DNA of 64,000 nt from the NCBI RefSeq assembly GCF_000829375.1, contig NZ_AP014624.1:3720001-3784000 (forward strand), written 5' to 3'. The DNA comes from Chryseobacterium sp. StRB126. GTDB taxonomy: Bacteria > Bacteroidota > Bacteroidia > Flavobacteriales > Weeksellaceae. Position numbers and translations under genes: made by a program. Shown here in pieces: positions 19,157 to 29,918 of this stretch (position 1 is its first letter; each line of letters starts with the position of its first letter). The notes under the pieces are model-generated. The model did no database searches. It had not been told where the DNA came from and saw nothing but the letters and a program-made list of their open reading frames with translations.

Positions 19157-20404
19157 TTAATTTTTAAATAAGTTCAGATCCACAAAATCTCCCATTCTTT
19201 TGTAACCGGCTTCATTGGGATGAAGAAAATCATGGTCGTGCATATCATTTAAGATGACTTCCGGATTTTCACTTTGCATTTGTTTTGCAAAATCTATAAC
19301 GGCATCAAACTTCCCGCTGTTCCTGATCCAGTCGTTTACTTTTTTCCAGGCCTCGATACGGAAAGGTTTGTCATAGAAAGACTTTGCGAAAGGAAGAATT
19401 GTTGCTCCGTACACTTTGATTCCGTTAGCGTGTGCCTTATCGATCATCATCTGGTAAGCGGCAATCAGTTCTTCTGTTCTTTTGGAAGCGTCATCAGGGT
19501 CTCTTGTTCCTCCCAGATCATTCACTCCTTCCAGAATGATCAACCATTTTACACCCTGCTGATTGAGGATGTTATAATCAAAACGGTCTAATGCTATAGG
19601 ACCCAAACCGCCACGCACCACACAATTCCCACCAATTCCGAAATTAAGGACACTTATATTTCTGGTAGAAGGATTCGCCAGTAACCGTTGCGAAAAAATA
19701 TCCGGCCAGCGATTCTGCCTGTTGGTTCCCGAACCTCTTCCGTCGGTAATAGAATTTCCCATAATAGCCACCGCATACGAGGGTTCACCGGTCTTTACAT
19801 CGATGTTAAAAAGCGAATACCAATGATCTGTTTTTACAGGGTTTTTAAATACCATTGCATTGGTCTGCTCACCTTTAACAACAAAAGAGGTAGTTCTTGA
19901 ACCCGGATGTCCGGTGACAGATTGGGTTACTTTTGCATAGGAAATGGTAATGGCCAGCAGCGAATTAGGCTTCAGATTAAAGTTCACCTCATCAGAATAA
20001 ATATCAGATCCGGGAGCAATTTTAAAATTATTTTTCTTCTCAAACGTTAATGATCTGATGCTGGCTGCATCCACATTGCTGCTATCGGACGGTACAGCAA
20101 TAGAAACTGCTTTTACCGCCAGGCTGTCTACAGAATATTTGTTGGACAAACGTAACCGCAATTTTTTTCCACCTACAGATACACGGACAATCTGACGCAG
20201 GGTATTCCCCGAAAGCCCCGGTTCCGGCGGAAGGTTTTTAGGTTCCACCAATTGGGGAGCCGTTGCCCAGGTGGTAAGCCAGCGGTCTTTGGATGACTGC
20301 TTTGCCAGACTCTGGGAGGAAGAGCAGGAAACCAAAAATCCCGAAATGATAAAGATGTATAAGTTTTTGAAGCGCATTTTTTCTGTTTTTTCGTTTTTTC
20401 TCAA
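19157..20404 (-). CDS. SGNH/GDSL-family esterase, lipoprotein (putative acetyl-xylan esterase)
   Basis: This SGNH hydrolase is predicted to remove ester groups, most plausibly acetyl, from xylan. The catalytic Ser is in AIMGNSITDGRG (near residue 218). The block II Gly is in NFGIGGNC, the block III Asn in LEGVNDLGG, and the Asp/His pair in HDHDFLHPNEAGY. An N-terminal beta-sandwich region at about 40-200 precedes the catalytic domain. The signal ends in a lipobox (FLVSC-SSS). Two starts are possible: the listed ATG at 20404, or the ATG at 20377, which gives a more typical lipoprotein signal (MRFKNLY). The ester substrate is inferred from neighbours. Confidence 0.82.
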   Translation of the reverse strand: MRKNEKTEKMRFKNLYIFIISGFLVSCSSSQSLAKQSSKDRWLTTWATAPQLVEPKNLPPEPGLSGNTLRQIVRVSVGGKKLRLRLSNKYSVDSLAVKAVSIAVPSDSSNVDAASIRSLTFEKKNNFKIAPGSDIYSDEVNFNLKPNSLLAITISYAKVTQSVTGHPGSRTTSFVVKGEQTNAMVFKNPVKTDHWYSLFNIDVKTGEPSYAVAIMGNSITDGRGSGTNRQNRWPDIFSQRLLANPSTRNISVLNFGIGGNCVVRGGLGPIALDRFDYNILNQQGVKWLIILEGVNDLGGTRDPDDASKRTEELIAAYQMMIDKAHANGIKVYGATILPFAKSFYDKPFRIEAWKKVNDWIRNSGKFDAVIDFAKQMQSENPEVILNDMHDHDFLHPNEAGYKRMGDFVDLNLFKN

Positions 20405-20427
20405 ACTCTCCGGATATTGGCCAATCC

Positions 20428-22365
20428 TTAATTTTTCAATACAAATCCTCCGTTCGGCTGAATTTCAATCGTAAAATCACCTTTTGCATTCACTTTCACT
20501 TCTTTCTCTGATGTATTTCCTTTTGCATCATCATTGATAAGTTTCAAGTTTTTCCCGGCAAACATCGGAAGTTTTATTTTCAGTTTCTGGGACTGCTTTT
20601 CGGCATTTACACCTGCTACATACCATTGATCCGCATGTCTTCTCGCCACCACGGCATATTTTCCAGGATAACCGTCTATGAAAACTGTTTCATCCCAAAG
20701 TGTCGGAACTTCTTTCATAAAGTCAAGCTGAAATTTTAGTGAATCTGTAAGATTATTCGGCATTACGGCAAACATCTGAACCGGATTCTGAAACAGAACT
20801 GCTGTAGCCAGCTGAAAGCCGTCTGTGGTATGTCTTTTATTTTTATCTCTATTGGATTCCGTTAAATATGTATTGAGGAAAGTACCTCCGAATTCCATAC
20901 TTCCCACTGTATTTCTGATGAAAGGATGAAGTGTGGCAAAAAAAGCTTCCTGTTTCCGTACATCTTCTGAGAAATAAAGCATTTCTGAGGCAAGAACAGC
21001 TTCGCTTCCTGCATAATTCGGGTACATCACTTCCCAGCCTCTCGGGACAGTGGCTCCATGGAAAATAATGGTTAATCCGTAATCATTGGCATCCGAGAGA
21101 ATGTCTTCGTAAAGACGCATGGTTTCCTGTTTATCTCCTCCAAAGAAATCCACTTTCAGTCCTTTTACGCCTACTTCCTTCAGCCATTTCATTTCCTTTT
21201 TCCGTTCAACGGATGAGCTCATTTTATTTCTGGGTCCCATGGGCGCATCATTGGCCGCTCCGTTGGAATTATACCAAAGCAATACCCCTACATTTCTGGA
21301 TTTTGCATACTGAATAAGTTCTTTCATGCGGTCTTTACCTATATTTTTATCCCAAAGCGCATCCATAAGAATAAACTGATAGTTCAATGCAGCAGCAAGG
21401 TCTATGAATTTTACCTGATCATCATAGTTCATACTTTTGTCCTGCCAAAGAATCCAGCTCCAGGTAGATTTTCCGAACTGATATTCCTGTGAAGGCTCAT
21501 ACATCGGATCTACCACATCAAAAGGAATCGTGGTCTCCACGATAGGTTTCAAAGAATCCCCCACTGTGATTGTTCTCCACGGCGTCTTTCCGGGAAGAGA
21601 AACAGCTGCTCCAGTACTTCCGAAACCATTATTTTCAGCAATGTTCGGATAAGCTACTTTGTAAAGGCTTTTTTCTGCTGTGGTTTCAAGGTGTGAAGCA
21701 CAATATGTACTGTTCACTCCAGTCTCAGAAAGCAATACCCATCCTTCATTTCCGATATGGAACAGACCCGGGAAAACGTATCCGTAATCGGATGGTATTC
21801 CCAGCTCAGCATCAGCTTTATAACCACTTTCATAACTTGGTGCTGTGCGCGCAAATCCTGTCATCGGCTTCATCATAGGTGAAATAAAAGTAGTGGTCTG
21901 TGTCGGGAATCTATAACCTGTAGTTTCTGACTGTACTACAACACTCAACCGTTCTTTCATTGGTGGAATATTGTAGCGGAAAGCAATATTGTTGTTGCTC
22001 ACCTGAAATTCAATGCTTATTTGATGTTGATCTGCGTTGATAAAACTAACCGATAAAGTATTGGCCTTATAATCAATCTCAGATTTTTTGATCTTTGTGT
22101 TTGTGTATTTCTTAGAAACCACGTCTTTTTGGCTGTCAGTAAATTTCAGATTCTTTGAAAAGTCTGATTCGTTGGTTACCAGGCCCAACGGGGATTTTTC
22201 AAGCACTATTTTTTCCTGAAGGATAACTTTATACGATGCTTTTCCCTCTTCTGAAAAGACCTGAAGCTTCAGGTGTCCATCCGGACTTGAAATCTCTGCT
22301 ACCTGCGCAAAGCTTTTGTTGATCAGAAATAAACTGAATAGAAGATATAAAACTTTTTTTCTCAT
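20428..22365 (-). CDS. GH97 glycoside hydrolase, retaining type
   Basis: This 645-residue GH97 protein has a signal peptide (about 1-20), an N-terminal beta-sandwich, a central barrel and a C-terminal beta domain ending IEIQPNGGFVLKN. The barrel shows STWSWILWQDKSM, and GVKGLKVDFFGG with an Asp near 406. From family knowledge, an Asp at this site marks the retaining subgroup (alpha-galactosidase and beta-L-arabinopyranosidase) rather than the inverting SusB-type alpha-glucosidase. Glu 461 is a candidate acid/base. Complex arabinoxylans carry galactosyl and some arabinopyranosyl ends, which fits the location. The gene abuts the GH43 gene upstream (2 bp gap) and the esterase downstream. Confidence 0.88.
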   Translation of the reverse strand: MRKKVLYLLFSLFLINKSFAQVAEISSPDGHLKLQVFSEEGKASYKVILQEKIVLEKSPLGLVTNESDFSKNLKFTDSQKDVVSKKYTNTKIKKSEIDYKANTLSVSFINADQHQISIEFQVSNNNIAFRYNIPPMKERLSVVVQSETTGYRFPTQTTTFISPMMKPMTGFARTAPSYESGYKADAELGIPSDYGYVFPGLFHIGNEGWVLLSETGVNSTYCASHLETTAEKSLYKVAYPNIAENNGFGSTGAAVSLPGKTPWRTITVGDSLKPIVETTIPFDVVDPMYEPSQEYQFGKSTWSWILWQDKSMNYDDQVKFIDLAAALNYQFILMDALWDKNIGKDRMKELIQYAKSRNVGVLLWYNSNGAANDAPMGPRNKMSSSVERKKEMKWLKEVGVKGLKVDFFGGDKQETMRLYEDILSDANDYGLTIIFHGATVPRGWEVMYPNYAGSEAVLASEMLYFSEDVRKQEAFFATLHPFIRNTVGSMEFGGTFLNTYLTESNRDKNKRHTTDGFQLATAVLFQNPVQMFAVMPNNLTDSLKFQLDFMKEVPTLWDETVFIDGYPGKYAVVARRHADQWYVAGVNAEKQSQKLKIKLPMFAGKNLKLINDDAKGNTSEKEVKVNAKGDFTIEIQPNGGFVLKN

Positions 22366-22367
22366 GA

Positions 22368-23744
22368 TTAATTATTTTCAAGAAAGGTCCAGTAATCGAA
22401 ATACATAATATCTGTTGAGGCTTTGCCATTGAATATAAAGTACAGATCATGAATGCCGGTAATCTTTTCAGTCATCTGAACTTTTACCGTTTCCCAGCGG
22501 TCATCCCCACCCGTCATCGGAACCTTTACCGTTGCGGCAACCGGTCCGTTCACAGCATCCAGATGAATAGTCATTGTGACGTCACTGTTATGGGTAGTTC
22601 CTACCCTTGCAGAGAAAGCACTGGCTCCTTTTTTTCGGAAATCCACATTCTTTACACTGGTATAAGCCCCATTTTTCTTTGCTTTGATGAAAACACCAGC
22701 CTCTTTATTCTGATAAGATTTTACATTTTCTGACCATGCAATCATTTCTGCCTGATTGAACGAATAAGGATTAACGGTTGCAATAGCTTTTGCAATTCCG
22801 TTAGTCATTTTAAACGGTGAAATGGAGCCGTCTTTATTGAATGTAAGCTCTTCCAGACTTACTGATCTTGTAAAACCGCTTCCGCCCGGCAATGCACCAT
22901 TGTGATAAAAGAAATAGGTTTTCCCCCGGAAATCAATAACACCGGGATGATTGGTGAATGACTTCCCTTCAGTAGGCATTACAATTCCTCCATATTTCCA
23001 GGGTCCCTGTGCTGTTTTACCTGTAGAATATCCTATGAATTCAGGAAGCGGGCCTCCCGGCCAGAAAAGATAATACAGGTTTTTCCTTTTGTACAGCCAC
23101 GGGCCTTCCTCGTATTTTGTCGGTCTTTCCGGATTGGGTTTCCCATCTCTTTTTCCAAATGATTCTTCTGTCATCGGAACTTCTACAATATTTCCGGAAT
23201 AGGAGATCATATCTTCATTCAGTTTTACGTATTTCAATTTAGGATTTCCCCAATACATATGACTCTGTCCGTCATCATCCACAAAAACTGTGGGATCAAT
23301 ATCCCCCCATTCACTCTGAACCAGAGGTTTTCCCAGCGGATCATGAAAAGGCCCAAACGGACTGTCGCCTACAGCAACCCCTATAGCGCCTTTGTTATTG
23401 GTTTTGGACCACATCGGAACGTATAAAAAAAACTTTCCGTTTCTTTCTACACATTGTGCGGCCCATGCATCGCGTTTCGCCCAGTCGAAATCTTTATACG
23501 AGAGAATTGTCCCGTGGTCTGTCCAGTTCACCATATCATTCGTAGAATATACTTTCCAGTCATTCATAGTGAACCATGTAGAATCATCTTCATCGTGAGT
23601 AGTATACACATATAGCCTGTCGTTATAAACCATTGGAGCAGGATCCGCAGTATAACTGGTCTGTACGATAGGGTTTTGGGCAAATCCCATCTGAGAAAAC
23701 CCTATCATTGCAATTAAACTGACATATATTTTATTGATATTCAT
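22368..23744 (-). CDS. GH43 arabinofuranosidase/xylosidase with CBM6-like module
   Basis: This 458-residue protein with a signal peptide has a five-bladed GH43 propeller. The three acidic catalytic residues are visible: Asp 34 in TADPAPM, Asp 150 in WGDIDPTVF and Glu 213 in [11 protein letters not shown]-terminal module at about 330-458 ([11 protein letters not shown], then [13 protein letters not shown]) looks like CBM6. The combination is common among arabinofuranosidases and exo-acting xylosidases acting on arabinoxylan. Specificity is not resolved. The gene lies just upstream of the GH97 gene in the same direction. Confidence 0.88.
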   Translation of the reverse strand: MNINKIYVSLIAMIGFSQMGFAQNPIVQTSYTADPAPMVYNDRLYVYTTHDEDDSTWFTMNDWKVYSTNDMVNWTDHGTILSYKDFDWAKRDAWAAQCVERNGKFFLYVPMWSKTNNKGAIGVAVGDSPFGPFHDPLGKPLVQSEWGDIDPTVFVDDDGQSHMYWGNPKLKYVKLNEDMISYSGNIVEVPMTEESFGKRDGKPNPERPTKYEEGPWLYKRKNLYYLFWPGGPLPEFIGYSTGKTAQGPWKYGGIVMPTEGKSFTNHPGVIDFRGKTYFFYHNGALPGGSGFTRSVSLEELTFNKDGSISPFKMTNGIAKAIATVNPYSFNQAEMIAWSENVKSYQNKEAGVFIKAKKNGAYTSVKNVDFRKKGASAFSARVGTTHNSDVTMTIHLDAVNGPVAATVKVPMTGGDDRWETVKVQMTEKITGIHDLYFIFNGKASTDIMYFDYWTFLENN

Positions 23745-23782
23745 AGAATGGGAAATTTGGATTTAAAGCTTCTAACCTAGTC

Positions 23783-24661
<879 letters not shown>

Positions 24662-24744
24662 TTATTTGTATTTTTAACACTTATTATCTCAGATAAAAAA
24701 ATAATAGCAAAGCTGTTTATAGTTTTATATTAATTATTTTTAGG

Positions 24745-24937
24745 CACAAAAGTTTTAAACACCTAAGTTTTTTCAGAGCCAAACCTTATGCGTAATAAGT
24801 ACACCTAAGTTTTGTGAAAGTCTTTGATTTTCATCTTATGTGAACTTTTCTATACAATCATTTTAAACTTACTTAGGTGAACTCAAGTGTTTTAAAATAA
24901 AGCTTTTGTGACTTTTGCGGTTTAATAAAGTTTAAAC
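24745..24937. repeat. Fold-back intergenic repeat, copy A
   Basis: This fills most of the 338-bp gap between the CE1 esterase and a GH43 gene. It is closely matched, in inverted orientation, by 33011-33195; shared pieces include CTTTGATTTTCATCTTATGT and TTTTAAAATAAAGCTTTTGT. Its two ends are themselves imperfect inverted repeats (CACAAAAG...CTAAG against CTTAG...CTTTTGTG), so it can fold into a long hairpin. No coding sequence is visible. Confidence 0.8.
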
Positions 24938-24993
24938 ATCTGAATACTTATTTTATTTATCTGTTTACAGCAGACTTTTCCCTGCTAATTTTG

Positions 24994-26607
24994 TTATTTT
25001 TCATTCTCGGCTTTATTGACTCTGAAAAAATCAACATCTACGAAACCTCCGGTATTTTTAGTGGCATAATTAAAAACTGCGAATTTTGATCCCATAAAAA
25101 ATCTACGGTAGTCAAAGATCATTTTGTAGTTTTTTGCCAATTCCGTCCAGTTCTTCTGATCAGTACTGTAATAAAAGTCTGCAAGATCTTTCCCGAGATT
25201 AAAATCAGCATCGATACGGAGGAAAATCTTATCAGAATTAAGAGGAATCCGTTTTTTTTCTTCTTTTTTAACCCCAGTAATCGCTTTTGTTTTATTGTCC
25301 AGACTCACTTCGTTGGTTGAAAAAACAATGAATTTTTCTTCACCTTCCTTCACTACTGACAAAATCCCGGAATCCCCGTTGAAGGCACTGAAACCCGCTA
25401 CATCTCCATCTTTCATTCCTTTAAGGTCCATTGCGACAACTGCTGAAGAAGTCGGGCCTTCCATTCTCTGGGTTAAAGTATTGGGTGCTGCGTACAGATT
25501 GTCCGTCACTCTGCTGGTTTTCAGTCTCAGAAAACCTTTTCTTTCGGATAAAGACCACGCTTCATTCACAGGATTATGATTCCATTGCCACTGGATTTTC
25601 ATTGTTTTATCAGAGAATTCATCGCTTTCCACCAGATGATTTTTTGCTTTGAACGGCGGAAGCGGAACTTCTCCCTTCAATGGAACTTTTCCGTTATCTC
25701 CCAAGACCGGCCAATCGTTTTCCCATTGTACGGGCAACAGCAGCGGAACGCGTCCCACACCGTTTCTGTCCTGGAAAATAAGAGAATACCAGTTTCCGTT
25801 TTTATCATCTATCAAAGCGCCCTGACCTGCATAGGAAAATCCTAAAAAATTATCTTCCAGAATTACTTTTTTCTCATAAGGACCTGCCACTTTATCTGCC
25901 CTGTAGACTACCTGACGGCGTTTTCCGTTTCTGGGCCATGAAATCATCATCATATAGTATTTTCCGTTTCTTTTGATGATCTGATTGCCTTCCAGAAGTC
26001 CGGTTTCCGAAGCATCTTTCTGAAACACTTCAGTTCCGTCCGGATTTCCTATGACCTCTTTAAAGTCAGAACTCAGTTCAAAAACTTTGTTGGAAGTGAA
26101 AACATATACTTTATCATCATCATCAAAAAACAGAGAAGCATCATGAAAATGCCGTGTTCTGGTGATGAGCTTCCAGTTTCCTTTTTCAGGATTATCTGTC
26201 ACATAGAAATAAGATTTGAAAGGTTCATCATTCGGAGAAAATAAAACATAATATTTTCCTTTATGGTAGCGGATTGAAGAAGCCCATTGACCTCTCCCGT
26301 AAACCGTTCCATTCCATAAATTATATTTTGAATTATCATTTAAAGTATCAAAAACATAACCTGACATTTCCCAATGTACAAGATCTCTGGAATGCATTAC
26401 CGGTGCTCCCGGCATCAGATGCATTGTGGTACTGATCAGGTAAAAATCGTTTCCGTTTCGGGTAATGGATAAGTCCGGCGCATCTGCCCATATGATAGGA
26501 TTAGTAAACGCTGTACTCTGTTTTCCGGAAGGATTTACCTGGGCTGAGAGAAGATTCAGCCCGATAAACCCCAATAAAGAAACTATATAAGATTTTTTGA
26601 TTTTCAA
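24994..26607 (-). CDS. GH43 glycoside hydrolase with C-terminal beta-sandwich
   Basis: This 537-residue enzyme has a signal peptide (about 1-22). The propeller carries the catalytic acids Asp 45 (ADAPDLSI), Asp 156 (HDASLFFDDD) and Glu 206 (GLLEGNQII). After about residue 330 comes a concanavalin-like beta-sandwich of the kind that follows the catalytic domain in beta-xylosidases and arabinofuranosidases (HNPVNEAWSLSERKGFLRLK). The architecture suggests release of arabinofuranose from arabinoxylan, although xylosidase activity is equally possible. It lies downstream of the second GH43 gene, and together they end the hexuronate block. Confidence 0.88.
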   Translation of the reverse strand: MKIKKSYIVSLLGFIGLNLLSAQVNPSGKQSTAFTNPIIWADAPDLSITRNGNDFYLISTTMHLMPGAPVMHSRDLVHWEMSGYVFDTLNDNSKYNLWNGTVYGRGQWASSIRYHKGKYYVLFSPNDEPFKSYFYVTDNPEKGNWKLITRTRHFHDASLFFDDDDKVYVFTSNKVFELSSDFKEVIGNPDGTEVFQKDASETGLLEGNQIIKRNGKYYMMMISWPRNGKRRQVVYRADKVAGPYEKKVILEDNFLGFSYAGQGALIDDKNGNWYSLIFQDRNGVGRVPLLLPVQWENDWPVLGDNGKVPLKGEVPLPPFKAKNHLVESDEFSDKTMKIQWQWNHNPVNEAWSLSERKGFLRLKTSRVTDNLYAAPNTLTQRMEGPTSSAVVAMDLKGMKDGDVAGFSAFNGDSGILSVVKEGEEKFIVFSTNEVSLDNKTKAITGVKKEEKKRIPLNSDKIFLRIDADFNLGKDLADFYYSTDQKNWTELAKNYKMIFDYRRFFMGSKFAVFNYATKNTGGFVDVDFFRVNKAENEK

Positions 26608-26702
26608 AATGTACTGTGATGTTTGGTTTTACGCTTAGTTTTTCAATTTTAAAATACTTAATTGCTGTCACTAAGTATTTTTTCTCTACTGTCAGTAAAA
26701 GA

Positions 26703-26741
26703 CGAGATTCTTCATTTCACTTCGTTCCATTCAGAATAACA
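26703..26741. repeat. Short intergenic repeat (GAGATTCTTC...CAGAATAACA type)
   Basis: GAGATTCTTCATTTCACTTC continues to CATTCAGAATAACAG. The same words occur in the fold-back element at 51850-52005 (GAGATTCTTC, TTCG, CAGAATGACA). This is a known style of dispersed intergenic repeat in Bacteroidota. It sits between the two GH43 genes. Confidence 0.5.
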
Positions 26742-26752
26742 GATCTTTCATA

Positions 26753-28471
26753 CTATTGTGGCACAATATCATTGGAAGAGGTACTGTACAGACCAATAAG
26801 GCTTCCTGTAAAACCTCCTGCTACATCAGTAGAAAGAATATCTCCTGAAACCGGTCCTCCAAGGTTTTTATAGCTTTTACCATCCAGCGAATAATTAAAA
26901 CTATGTTCATCTTTATCAGCAACCACCTGCAGTTTAACTGGTTTGGATAATGAAATTTTCTCGCTTGCAATTAACTTGGATTCTCCTTTTTCGGTTCTTT
27001 CCAATACAATGTAGAAATCTTTATCCTTTTTGGTGATTCCGAAAACATAATTGAATGTTTCACTTTGATAACAGGTAATTCCTGCCAGTTCTTTTTCTGA
27101 TTTAGGCTTGAAATCGAGCGTTACTGATGTTTCAAAATCTTCGTGCTGCAATCTGTGGAATAATGCTGAAACCGGAGCCAACGATTTGATATTAGTCTCC
27201 ATAGGATTCACTTTTATGCCATTTTTCGTGACCGTGATGAAATTCTCACGCGGTCCGCGCATCGCAATCCATCGGAAATCAAGATCTTTATCAGTTAATT
27301 TGTCGTTATAGGTAAAGTTTCCATTGGGAAAAAATCCGTTTTGCCCGGTTTGATTCTGAACACCTTGTGGCATTTTCAATTTTGGTTTCATCGGAACCAG
27401 TCCATTTTGGAAAACAGGATATTTTCCACTCCAGTCAACCGGAAGGATGAATGTTTCACGGCCTTTGTTAACACGGTTTTTCTCGTTGGGGCGTATCGCC
27501 AGAAATACTCCGTAATACTGGCCATCCGGTGTTTCCACAAGATCTGCATGACCGGCCCAGTCTACTTTTTCTTTTCTGTCTTTCGGGAAATAACGTTGTG
27601 TCAGAATCGGGTTGTTGCCAGCAGGAACGTAAGGTCCTTTCGGGGAATCAGACATAAAAATAACTTCGCTGTGATTCCCTCCAGTTCCTCCTTCTGCACA
27701 CATCAGATAATATTTACCATTTTTCTTATAAATATGCGGACCTTCAATCCAGATCGGTTTTTGGGAAAGATCCACCCCGCCGTTGACAATAATCTTATCC
27801 GAATCCGGAACTACCTGATCTTTTTCGAGATCGTAGTCCCACATCTTAATAACGCGGTGTCCGTTATACTGCTCGGTATCTTTTGGCGGAGCATCGTTGT
27901 GAACAATGTAAGCTTTTCCATCATCATCAAAGAAAATAGCAGGATCAATACCGTCAAAATTCAGTTTCTGAACTTCGCTCCATCCTTTTGACGGATCTTT
28001 TGTTTTTACGACCATATTTCCAATACCTCCCGCAAATTGGGTAGTGATCATATAAAAAGTGTCGTTGTGCTTATTGTATTTGATGTCCGGAGCATAAATT
28101 CCGTGCGAAACACCTGATTTTTCAACTTTAAGCTGTGAAGGTCTGTCCAGGACATGCCCTACCTGTTTCCAGTTCACCAGATCTTTAGAAGTAAAAATCG
28201 GGACGCCCGGGAACATTGAAAATGAGGAGTTCACGAGATAATAATCTTTCCCTTTTCTGGTAATGCTGGGATCGGGATAACAGCCCTGAAGGATCGGTGA
28301 GTAGAACTCATCCGGTTTAAGAGGGTTGTCATTATATATTTTATCGTTTCCACGGTAGTTAAAGTCTGAGAAAGTTTGTGCAGAAATAGTAGTCACTGAG
28401 AGCAAAGCAGCTGCTGCAATGATATGTTTTTTATTCCTGAAAAAAGCTAAATTCATTATATTCTGTTTCAT
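26753..28471 (-). CDS. GH43 beta-xylosidase/alpha-L-arabinofuranosidase
   Basis: This 572-residue GH43 enzyme has an N-terminal signal or membrane segment (about 15-32, ending TTISAQ). The catalytic triad is visible as Asp 67 (GCYPDPSI), Asp 176 (GIDPAIFFDDDG) and Glu 243 (WIEGPHIYKK). A C-terminal beta-sandwich begins near 390 (DLDFRWIAMRGP). It differs from the other two GH43 proteins in the locus in length and motifs, so the three probably cut different linkages. It follows exuT and precedes the other GH43 gene, so transcripts may join side-chain removal with uronate catabolism. Exact specificity is unresolved. Confidence 0.88.
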   Translation of the reverse strand: MKQNIMNLAFFRNKKHIIAAAALLSVTTISAQTFSDFNYRGNDKIYNDNPLKPDEFYSPILQGCYPDPSITRKGKDYYLVNSSFSMFPGVPIFTSKDLVNWKQVGHVLDRPSQLKVEKSGVSHGIYAPDIKYNKHNDTFYMITTQFAGGIGNMVVKTKDPSKGWSEVQKLNFDGIDPAIFFDDDGKAYIVHNDAPPKDTEQYNGHRVIKMWDYDLEKDQVVPDSDKIIVNGGVDLSQKPIWIEGPHIYKKNGKYYLMCAEGGTGGNHSEVIFMSDSPKGPYVPAGNNPILTQRYFPKDRKEKVDWAGHADLVETPDGQYYGVFLAIRPNEKNRVNKGRETFILPVDWSGKYPVFQNGLVPMKPKLKMPQGVQNQTGQNGFFPNGNFTYNDKLTDKDLDFRWIAMRGPRENFITVTKNGIKVNPMETNIKSLAPVSALFHRLQHEDFETSVTLDFKPKSEKELAGITCYQSETFNYVFGITKKDKDFYIVLERTEKGESKLIASEKISLSKPVKLQVVADKDEHSFNYSLDGKSYKNLGGPVSGDILSTDVAGGFTGSLIGLYSTSSNDIVPQ

Positions 28472-28541
28472 TGTTATTCTTTTTATAGTTTTTAATGTTT
28501 TACAATTTTTGAATATCTGTTATTTATCGTATTCTTTTTTA

Positions 28542-28606
28542 ACGCTGAGTCCGCAAGTTTTTTAACTGCTATCTTCATAAGGTTCGCAAGGGCGTTACAC
28601 TCAGCA
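28542..28606. repeat. Fold-back intergenic repeat
   Basis: The arms GCTGAGT (28544-28550) and ACTCAGC (28599-28605) enclose two direct copies of CGCAAG. It lies between exuT and the GH43 gene and could act as a transcript boundary. It has no T-run typical of a strong terminator. Confidence 0.45.
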
Positions 28607-28643
28607 ATGGGTATTTATTTTATCATTATGATCGATATATATT

Positions 28644-29918
28644 TTAAACAGCTTTCTTACGGTTGATGATTTTTATCAACCCCCAGGCTGTAACGTAGGA
28701 TATTCCAGCTATAAAAAATATGATATTGTAGCCTCCGTTGATGTTTCCTGATTTTTTAAAAGCATCGAGAACGATTCCGATAAAAAGCGGAAAAATAATT
28801 CCTGCTGCCGAACCAAGCATACCGCCAAATCCTATCACAGAACTAACATAACTGTTAGGTAAATTATCTCCAACCGTCGTCATAAGATTGGCTCCCCATC
28901 CCTGATGCGCCGCTGTGGCAAGGGCAATAATCAGGGTAATCAGCCACATATTATCTACATATTTTGAGAACATGACCGGAACAACCATCAAGGCAAACAG
29001 TAACATCGTAAAGCTTCTTGCTTTTCCGATGGCCCAGCCTTTTTTGATCAGAAATGATGAGAGATATCCTCCGCCGATACTTCCGATCGTCGTTCCGCTG
29101 TAAATAATAATCAAAGGAATGGAAGGCTTTGTTAAATCCATTTTGAACACATCCGAGAAATACGCCGGCAGCCAGAACATGAAGAAATACCAGATAGGAT
29201 CAGTTAAGATTTTACCGATAGCAAATGCCCATGTTACTTTATATTTGAATAATTCCGATAAAGGAATTTTGGTTTTCTCTTCTGTTTTTTCAGCCTGATC
29301 ACTTTTTATATACTGCAGTTCTTCTTTGCTAAGGTTTTTTGTTTTTTCAGGTACGGCATAGAATTTCCACCAAAGGATAATCCACACCATTCCTAAAGCA
29401 CCAATCCACACAAAAGTCTGTCTCCATCCGTAATGTCCGAGAATGAACGGAACAAGCAGCGGTGCTAAAATGGCTCCTACAGTTGCTCCCGAATTGAAAA
29501 TTCCTGTTGCCAATGCCCTTTCTTTTTTTGGGAACCATTCAGCCACAGATTTGATGGCGGCAGGGAAATTTCCTGCTTCACTGATTCCCAAGGTACTTCT
29601 CGCTATGATAAATCCTACTGTACTTTTGACAAACCCATGTCCTATAGAGGCAAGACTCCATACAATAAGAGAAACGGCATACCCTATTTTGGTTCCCACT
29701 CTGTCTATAAATCGTCCCATCGCCATGTAACCGATAGCATAAGTAGTGGTAAAAGCCATGACAATGTAACTGTAATCTTTTTCATCCCAGATGAATTCTT
29801 TTTCCAGAACAGGTTTCAGCAAACCCATTACCTGACGGTCAAGATAATTGATCGTAGTGGCAAGAAAAACGAGAGACAGCATCCACCATCTTATATTTCG
29901 GTTGTGAGGAGCCTGCAT
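28644..29918 (-). CDS. exuT: MFS hexuronate transporter
   Basis: This 424-residue major facilitator protein has the usual 12-helix hydrophobic pattern. The ExuT/anion:cation symporter signature is at the N-terminus (TTINYLDRQVMGLLKPVLEKE), followed by GRFIDRVGTKIGYAVS, ARSTLGISEAGNFPAAIKSV and EWFPKKERALATGIFNSG. It should import D-glucuronate or galacturonate across the inner membrane. Its ATG directly abuts the eda stop codon, so it is co-transcribed with uronate catabolism. The Glu/Asn in ISEAGNFPA is typical of uronate carriers, which supports the call. Confidence 0.92.
   Translation of the reverse strand: MQAPHNRNIRWWMLSLVFLATTINYLDRQVMGLLKPVLEKEFIWDEKDYSYIVMAFTTTYAIGYMAMGRFIDRVGTKIGYAVSLIVWSLASIGHGFVKSTVGFIIARSTLGISEAGNFPAAIKSVAEWFPKKERALATGIFNSGATVGAILAPLLVPFILGHYGWRQTFVWIGALGMVWIILWWKFYAVPEKTKNLSKEELQYIKSDQAEKTEEKTKIPLSELFKYKVTWAFAIGKILTDPIWYFFMFWLPAYFSDVFKMDLTKPSIPLIIIYSGTTIGSIGGGYLSSFLIKKGWAIGKARSFTMLLFALMVVPVMFSKYVDNMWLITLIIALATAAHQGWGANLMTTVGDNLPNSYVSSVIGFGGMLGSAAGIIFPLFIGIVLDAFKKSGNINGGYNIIFFIAGISYVTAWGLIKIINRKKAV

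Noticed and set aside
27341..27991. 216-codon open frame on the + strand
   Set aside because: It is antisense to a GH43 gene whose catalytic residues are all intact.
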